Origin: Pseudomonadota bacterium
GTDB lineage: Bacteria; Pseudomonadota; Alphaproteobacteria; Sneathiellales; Sneathiellaceae
DNA length: 64,000 nucleotides
Direction: 5' to 3'
NCBI GenBank assembly: GCA_024743055.1
Contig: JANSXH010000013.1
Location: 60,716-124,715 of the forward strand
Shown piece by piece: positions 61,372-64,000 of the stretch. A program made the translations under genes and the position numbers. Under the pieces are notes generated by a model, which saw nothing but the letters and a program-made list of their open reading frames with translations, was not told the origin of the DNA and ran no database searches. How positions within the stretch are numbered: position 1 is the first letter of the stretch; each line of letters starts with the position of its first letter.

Positions 61372-61562
61372 TCCTCTTCTCCTTTAGCTATCACACAGCC
61401 CTGTCTGTTAAGGTTGGATAGGACTTTGCTCGCTTGAAACTTTGCTTGTTCCCGGCGCTCGCTTTTGACGCGCTGCCATATGGTTGTGCCGTCCTCTTTG
61501 CCGTCAAATGCTTGAGGGTCTATGGCCTTCGCCAGTTCCTCTAGTTGCTCGTCAGGGGTCAT
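61368..61562 (-). CDS. phage hypothetical protein (64 aa)
   Basis: A 64-residue helical protein starting MTPDEQLEELAKAIDPQAFD. ATG 61562 overlaps the stop of the small membrane protein gene (ATGA), so the frame upstream of it is not used. Function unknown. Confidence 0.6.
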   Translation of the reverse strand: MTPDEQLEELAKAIDPQAFDGKEDGTTIWQRVKSERREQAKFQASKVLSNLNRQGCVIAKGEEE

Positions 61563-61678
61563 TGCGCACCTATCAGGCTGAGTACCCACAGGGTTATCGA
61601 GAACTCCTTGACAAGCGTGATTAGGAGAGGGACGTTCAAAACTCCCAAGAGAGCGTATTTCCAATATTCTTTTGTCAT
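61559..61678 (-). CDS. 39-residue single-span membrane protein
   Basis: A 39-residue peptide with one hydrophobic helix (about 8-36: YALLGVLNVPLLITLVKEFS and on). GGAGGTGAAG before ATG 61678 is a strong ribosome site, and both ends overlap neighbours by four bases. Kept despite its size because of this coupling. It could be a regulator of a host membrane enzyme. Confidence 0.58.
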   Translation of the reverse strand: MTKEYWKYALLGVLNVPLLITLVKEFSITLWVLSLIGAQ

Positions 61679-61914
61679 CGCTTCACCTCCAACATTCCAA
61701 GCTCGTCCATAGCGTCTTGTATTGCGTGCAGGGCTGCGTCTAAATGCTCTGGTGTGTGTTCCGGGTATATGTCCAGCTTTGATAGGGATTGCTTGGCAAG
61801 GCCGTGACATATCCTGAGCTGTGCGCCTATCTCTTGCTCAACAGCTTCGATAGTTTCCTGCTTGTCACGGGATTGTCGCGCTTGCGGTGCTTCTGCTTTC
61901 CAGGGGGCGTTCAT
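61675..61914 (-). CDS. phage hypothetical protein (79 aa)
   Basis: A 79-residue helical protein starting MNAPWKAEAPQARQSRDKQE, probably an antiparallel helical hairpin. ATGA overlaps at both ends. No domain recognised. Confidence 0.6.
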   Translation of the reverse strand: MNAPWKAEAPQARQSRDKQETIEAVEQEIGAQLRICHGLAKQSLSKLDIYPEHTPEHLDAALHAIQDAMDELGMLEVKR

Positions 61915-62294
61915 TTATCTTCCCCCTTTTCAGACTCGAGATAGCCATCAAGAAGTTTATTCAGTGCCTGAACTGACTTTCTTGCAGTGTCGTCAACACC
62001 TATGTCATCGGCTACTTTTATCGCCGTGGGAACGCCAAACGCTGCGATAAGTGTTTTTGTGGTGGGGGTGAAAGTTCTCAGTACCACCGAGAGTATGGCC
62101 ACGCATAAAAGACTGATAACAATGACCTTCACTGTCGGTGAAAAAGGCTCTTCAGTCTCACCCGCTACCATTGCTCCGATAAGAAACAGCACCGCACTGG
62201 AAAGTGCCGTAATAACGGCCAAACCCATTAATCCGCTCCGCAGATAGTCGGCTTGCATAATCAGGTAGATTTCGAATGGAGTAATGTCCGTCAT
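61911..62294 (-). CDS. two-span phage membrane protein
   Basis: A 127-residue protein with two hydrophobic helices (about 20-45 and 56-75) and a cytosolic tail of about 50 residues. GGAGAC precedes ATG 62294. It is the first gene of the coupled leftward early string. No family recognised; it is not a typical holin because of position. Confidence 0.62.
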   Translation of the reverse strand: MTDITPFEIYLIMQADYLRSGLMGLAVITALSSAVLFLIGAMVAGETEEPFSPTVKVIVISLLCVAILSVVLRTFTPTTKTLIAAFGVPTAIKVADDIGVDDTARKSVQALNKLLDGYLESEKGEDK

Positions 62295-62413
62295 ATCACT
62301 GTCTCCGTTATAAAGGGTGCCCCGCCGCCAACAGGGAAGGGGACGGCAGCAGGGCCGCTTGCGCCGGGGACACAAGCTGATAAAGTGGGGAGATATTCAA
62401 TCAGGGGGTTAGA

Positions 62414-62761
62414 ATGCGTATTCTTATTATCGCGATTGTCTGTACATTCTTGTCTGTTGCAACGGCAAACGCAATGGAAGTGAACAATCTTCTGGACGGG
62501 TGCGACACGAACGAACCAATTGGTAGCATAAATCCAAACGCAAGATGCTTTGGCTACATTGTTGGTGCACTGGACGCATTCCAGGTATCCGGGGATTTTG
62601 ACGAACCGAAAGGGCTTCTCAGGTGCGTTCCTGAGGAAGTTACCTATGGGCAGGCCGCTGTTATTGTTTGGGGGTACGTCAAGGAGTTTCCTGAGCTTTG
62701 GCACTATACCGCTGCGGCTGTTGTTAGAAGCGCCCTGATAAATAAATTCGGCTGTGACTGA
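62414..62761 (+). CDS. Rap1a/Tai-like immunity protein, exported
   Basis: A 115-residue protein with a signal peptide (1-20, cleavage after ANA) and the Rap1a/Tai fold pattern (PF18602): LLDGCDTN, ARCFGYIVGALDAF, LRCVPEEVTYGQAAVIVWGY, a terminal LINKFGC. Four cysteines could form two disulfides. Rap1a/Tai proteins protect the periplasm from T6SS amidases. It is the only rightward gene in the prophage part and has AGGGGG before the ATG. It may be a moron that protects the lysogen. Confidence 0.8.
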   Translation: MRILIIAIVCTFLSVATANAMEVNNLLDGCDTNEPIGSINPNARCFGYIVGALDAFQVSGDFDEPKGLLRCVPEEVTYGQAAVIVWGYVKEFPELWHYTAAAVVRSALINKFGCD

Positions 62762-62792
62762 CACGATCTATCTCCGTTGTTATGAGATAAAG

Positions 62793-62813
62793 TATGTGCC
62801 GAAATGGCACATA
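62793..62813. promoter_or_regulatory. perfect 21-base dyad, candidate phage operator
   Basis: TATGTGCC, five bases, GGCACATA: a perfect 8-5-8 inverted repeat. The half-site TGTGC recurs in two further dyads within 62 bases. No T-run or GC-rich stem followed by T is present, so it reads as a protein-binding site. Confidence 0.6.
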
Positions 62814-62826
62814 TGTCAATAGCTAA

Positions 62827-62855
62827 TGTGCTAAAAAAGCACAATTAGATTGTGC
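62827..62855. promoter_or_regulatory. two overlapping dyads with the same half-site
   Basis: TGTGCT - AAAAA - AGCACA (62827-62843) is a perfect 6-5-6 repeat. Its right half also forms GCACAAT - TAG - ATTGTGC (62839-62855), a perfect 7-3-7 repeat. The centre of the first is 32 bases from that of the 21-base dyad, three helical turns. Confidence 0.6.
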
Positions 62856-63117
62856 GATAAACCTTTTTTGAGGTTGTTGTTATCGGAGAGGGAGGGCAGT
62901 GCGGACCCCTGTACGGGCAGTTCTCTGCCGTACAATAGATGCCGCCAACGGGTTTTTGGCTTGTTAAATAATATGTGTCGTTTTGCGTTTGTTTGTCGCC
63001 AAAAACCGTTGTTTTTTTTAAAGAGCGCGTCGTCTTTTTGTTGGTTTTTGTGATGTCACTCTTCTGTGATCGCTTTCCCATAAATAAAATTAGATTAAAA
63101 TCATTTCTAAAATGCAA
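62845..63117 (-). CDS. uncertain basic ORF
   Basis: Ninety codons (78 from ATG 63081) with a lysine/threonine-rich first half and CTAENCPYRGPHCPP near the end. No ribosome site is visible, composition is biased, and the 3' end overlaps a candidate operator. It could be a small nucleic-acid-binding protein or no gene at all. Confidence 0.3.
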   Translation of the reverse strand: MHFRNDFNLILFMGKRSQKSDITKTNKKTTRSLKKTTVFGDKQTQNDTYYLTSQKPVGGIYCTAENCPYRGPHCPPSPITTTSKKVYRTI

Positions 63118-63149
63118 GAACTATTAGGGCCACTTAGGGTCCATATTAA

Positions 63150-63557
63150 CTATAAATGTATCTCAAAGCACATATCACGGATAAGTTTTATTGTCCTCAC
63201 ATACATTTCAATAGATTGATTTGTATATTCTTTTGTCGGCTTAATCAAAATTCTACGTTTATCTTCTGGATCTCGCATTTTATACAATAAGCCGTCTTTC
63301 ACCATTAGCGCGATTACCTTTTTAAGGGCCGACCTTCCTATGCCTGTGATGGATTCTATCGATTTTAAATCTAATTCCTGGCCCGTAATGCGCCTTGTGG
63401 CGATTGCCGATCCAACCAGCCAGCGATTTCTGTTGTTGCCAAAATAGTTAGTTCCCTGCATTTCTCTGACGTTAGCCCAGAACTTCTGACAAATCCTATA
63501 CTCTTCTTCTGTAAGGTCGTGCCCCACAATTACTTCATTAATTGAACGCAATTCCAT
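63150..63557 (-). CDS. winged helix-turn-helix (MarR-like) phage regulator
   Basis: A 135-residue protein. The centre (about 60-105) is a winged helix: LDLKSIESITGIGRSALKKV, MVKDGLLYKM and the wing DPEDKRRILIKPT; flanking helices would make the dimer. GAGGAG stands just before the ATG, and a perfect 8-2-8 dyad lies immediately upstream. Probably a phage regulator that controls itself. Confidence 0.72.
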   Translation of the reverse strand: MELRSINEVIVGHDLTEEEYRICQKFWANVREMQGTNYFGNNRNRWLVGSAIATRRITGQELDLKSIESITGIGRSALKKVIALMVKDGLLYKMRDPEDKRRILIKPTKEYTNQSIEMYVRTIKLIRDMCFEIHL

Positions 63558-63567
63558 ACTCCTCGAA

Positions 63568-63585
63568 ATAAATCACATGATTTAT
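63568..63585. promoter_or_regulatory. perfect dyad upstream of the winged-helix gene
   Basis: ATAAATCA - CA - TGATTTAT, an 18-base perfect repeat, ends 11 bases before the start codon of the winged-helix gene on the minus strand, just behind its ribosome site: a typical autoregulatory operator position. Confidence 0.55.
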
Positions 63586-63654
63586 ACGGGGGGGTGTGAA
63601 AAAAGACCACTTAGTATAAAATAATATTTATTCTACATTATGGGGGGTGTTGAA

Positions 63655-64000
63655 TCAGCGAATATAATATGCGCCTACGACTTTGGATCGGATACTTATT
63701 TCTGTATCTTCGGGGCCCTTCATCTCAAGCGGCTGTTGATGCGCGGGGTCATCTGAGTTTGGCCAAAGGTAGGCTTTGCCGTCTTCTCTAATTCTCAATT
63801 CTTTTAGCGTGGAGTCTGTTTCGCCGTGTAGTTTGTGGTCAACCACATAAACCGCGCCGTCCTCTACCTCGTCATTAAAAACATCGAACTCAACACAGAC
63901 CACCCACGAGCCAGGTTTAAACTCTTTGTTCATCGAATTGCCCCGCACTTCAAGGCAAAAGCGTTTTTTGCCTTCGCAGCGCTCATCGATTGGCAATGTA
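63655..64000 (-). CDS. S24-family (LexA/CI-like) repressor, partial
   Basis: The C-terminal part of a phage repressor whose N-terminus lies beyond the right edge; the frame is open to base 64000. The S24 autocleavage domain shows the serine in VRGNSMNKEFKPGSWVV and the lysine in STLKELRI, with a final VVGAYYI strand. It should be cleaved with RecA help on DNA damage, inducing the prophage. The DNA-binding domain is not visible here. Confidence 0.85.
   Translation of the reverse strand, partial: TLPIDERCEGKKRFCLEVRGNSMNKEFKPGSWVVCVEFDVFNDEVEDGAVYVVDHKLHGETDSTLKELRIREDGKAYLWPNSDDPAHQQPLEMKGPEDTEISIRSKVVGAYYIR

Noticed and set aside
62762..62860. CRISPR-like array
   Set aside because: The repeats here are inverted, not direct, and there are no regular spacers; no CRISPR array was seen anywhere in the window.
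62850..63053. Plus-strand 67-codon frame next to the dyads
   Set aside because: TTG start without ribosome site and low-complexity cysteine/phenylalanine-rich sequence.

Overview
The window is a stretch of a bacterial chromosome of moderate GC. It is almost certainly alphaproteobacterial: it carries a glnB-glnA pair, an alphaproteobacterial-type ParE, an ald/Lrp pair, a DctPQM TRAP operon and a LivHMGF-type ABC transporter. The tRNA-His keeps the canonical encoded G-1:C73 pair. Much of the Rhizobiales/Rhodobacterales/Caulobacterales group has lost that pair, so a Rhodospirillales-like lineage (Sneathiella/Kiloniella type) is more likely. The species is an inference and is not resolved. No rRNA, CRISPR array or insertion sequence was seen.

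Region 1 (1-12.1 kb) is a sugar-nucleotide and surface-glycan type cluster. An AHAS-like ThDP enzyme and an FkbM methyltransferase read rightward. A long leftward operon holds a zinc MDR dehydrogenase, a fused cytidylyltransferase-PfkB kinase in reversed HldE order, a sugar-1-P nucleotidyltransferase, a 25-residue microORF, an SDR epimerase/dehydratase, a methyltransferase, a two-subunit ThDP E1 pair without E2/E3, an LPG-synthase/flippase-like membrane protein, and two paralogue-like small membrane proteins. Together they suggest synthesis of an unusual, possibly two-carbon-branched, activated sugar.

Region 2 (12.3-28.6 kb) is catabolic and transport: DUF1185 plus an MFS carrier, ald with a divergent Lrp-type regulator, a crotonase, sthA, then a LysR-associated operon for D-glutamate/5-oxoproline use (DUF1445 cyclase-like, TRAP DctPQM, fused ATP-dependent 5-oxoprolinase, a coupled 66-residue protein), and a second zinc alcohol dehydrogenase.

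Region 3 (28.6-39.6 kb) holds a partial phenylacetyl-CoA operon (paaG-paaI-paaJ/pcaF-paaK), a diguanylate cyclase and a five-gene HAAT-type ABC transporter that may import aromatic acids.

Region 4 (39.7-51.9 kb) is core chromosome: an RhlE-type helicase, a hydrolase, parE, a YciA-type thioesterase, glnBA behind a convincing sigma-54 promoter, DUF3253, two aminotransferases, slyX, a secreted or periplasmic trypsin-like protease with a membrane partner, and tRNA-His.

Region 5 (51.97 kb to the right edge) is the left part of a prophage integrated at tRNA-His and running out of the window. It carries an integrase and AlpA-type excisionase, about 30 tightly coupled leftward early genes (Lar-type anti-restriction proteins, an adenine-methylase-like protein, an HNH-like protein, two tRNAs, SSB, a CCA-enzyme-like nucleotidyltransferase, a Rad52/Sak-like annealing protein, a DnaQ-like exonuclease, zinc-finger microproteins), an oppositely oriented Rap1a/Tai-type immunity gene, a cluster of perfect dyads, a winged-helix regulator and the C-terminal part of an S24 repressor. 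No intergenic gap exceeds 300 bases; the longest are about 210-225 bases.
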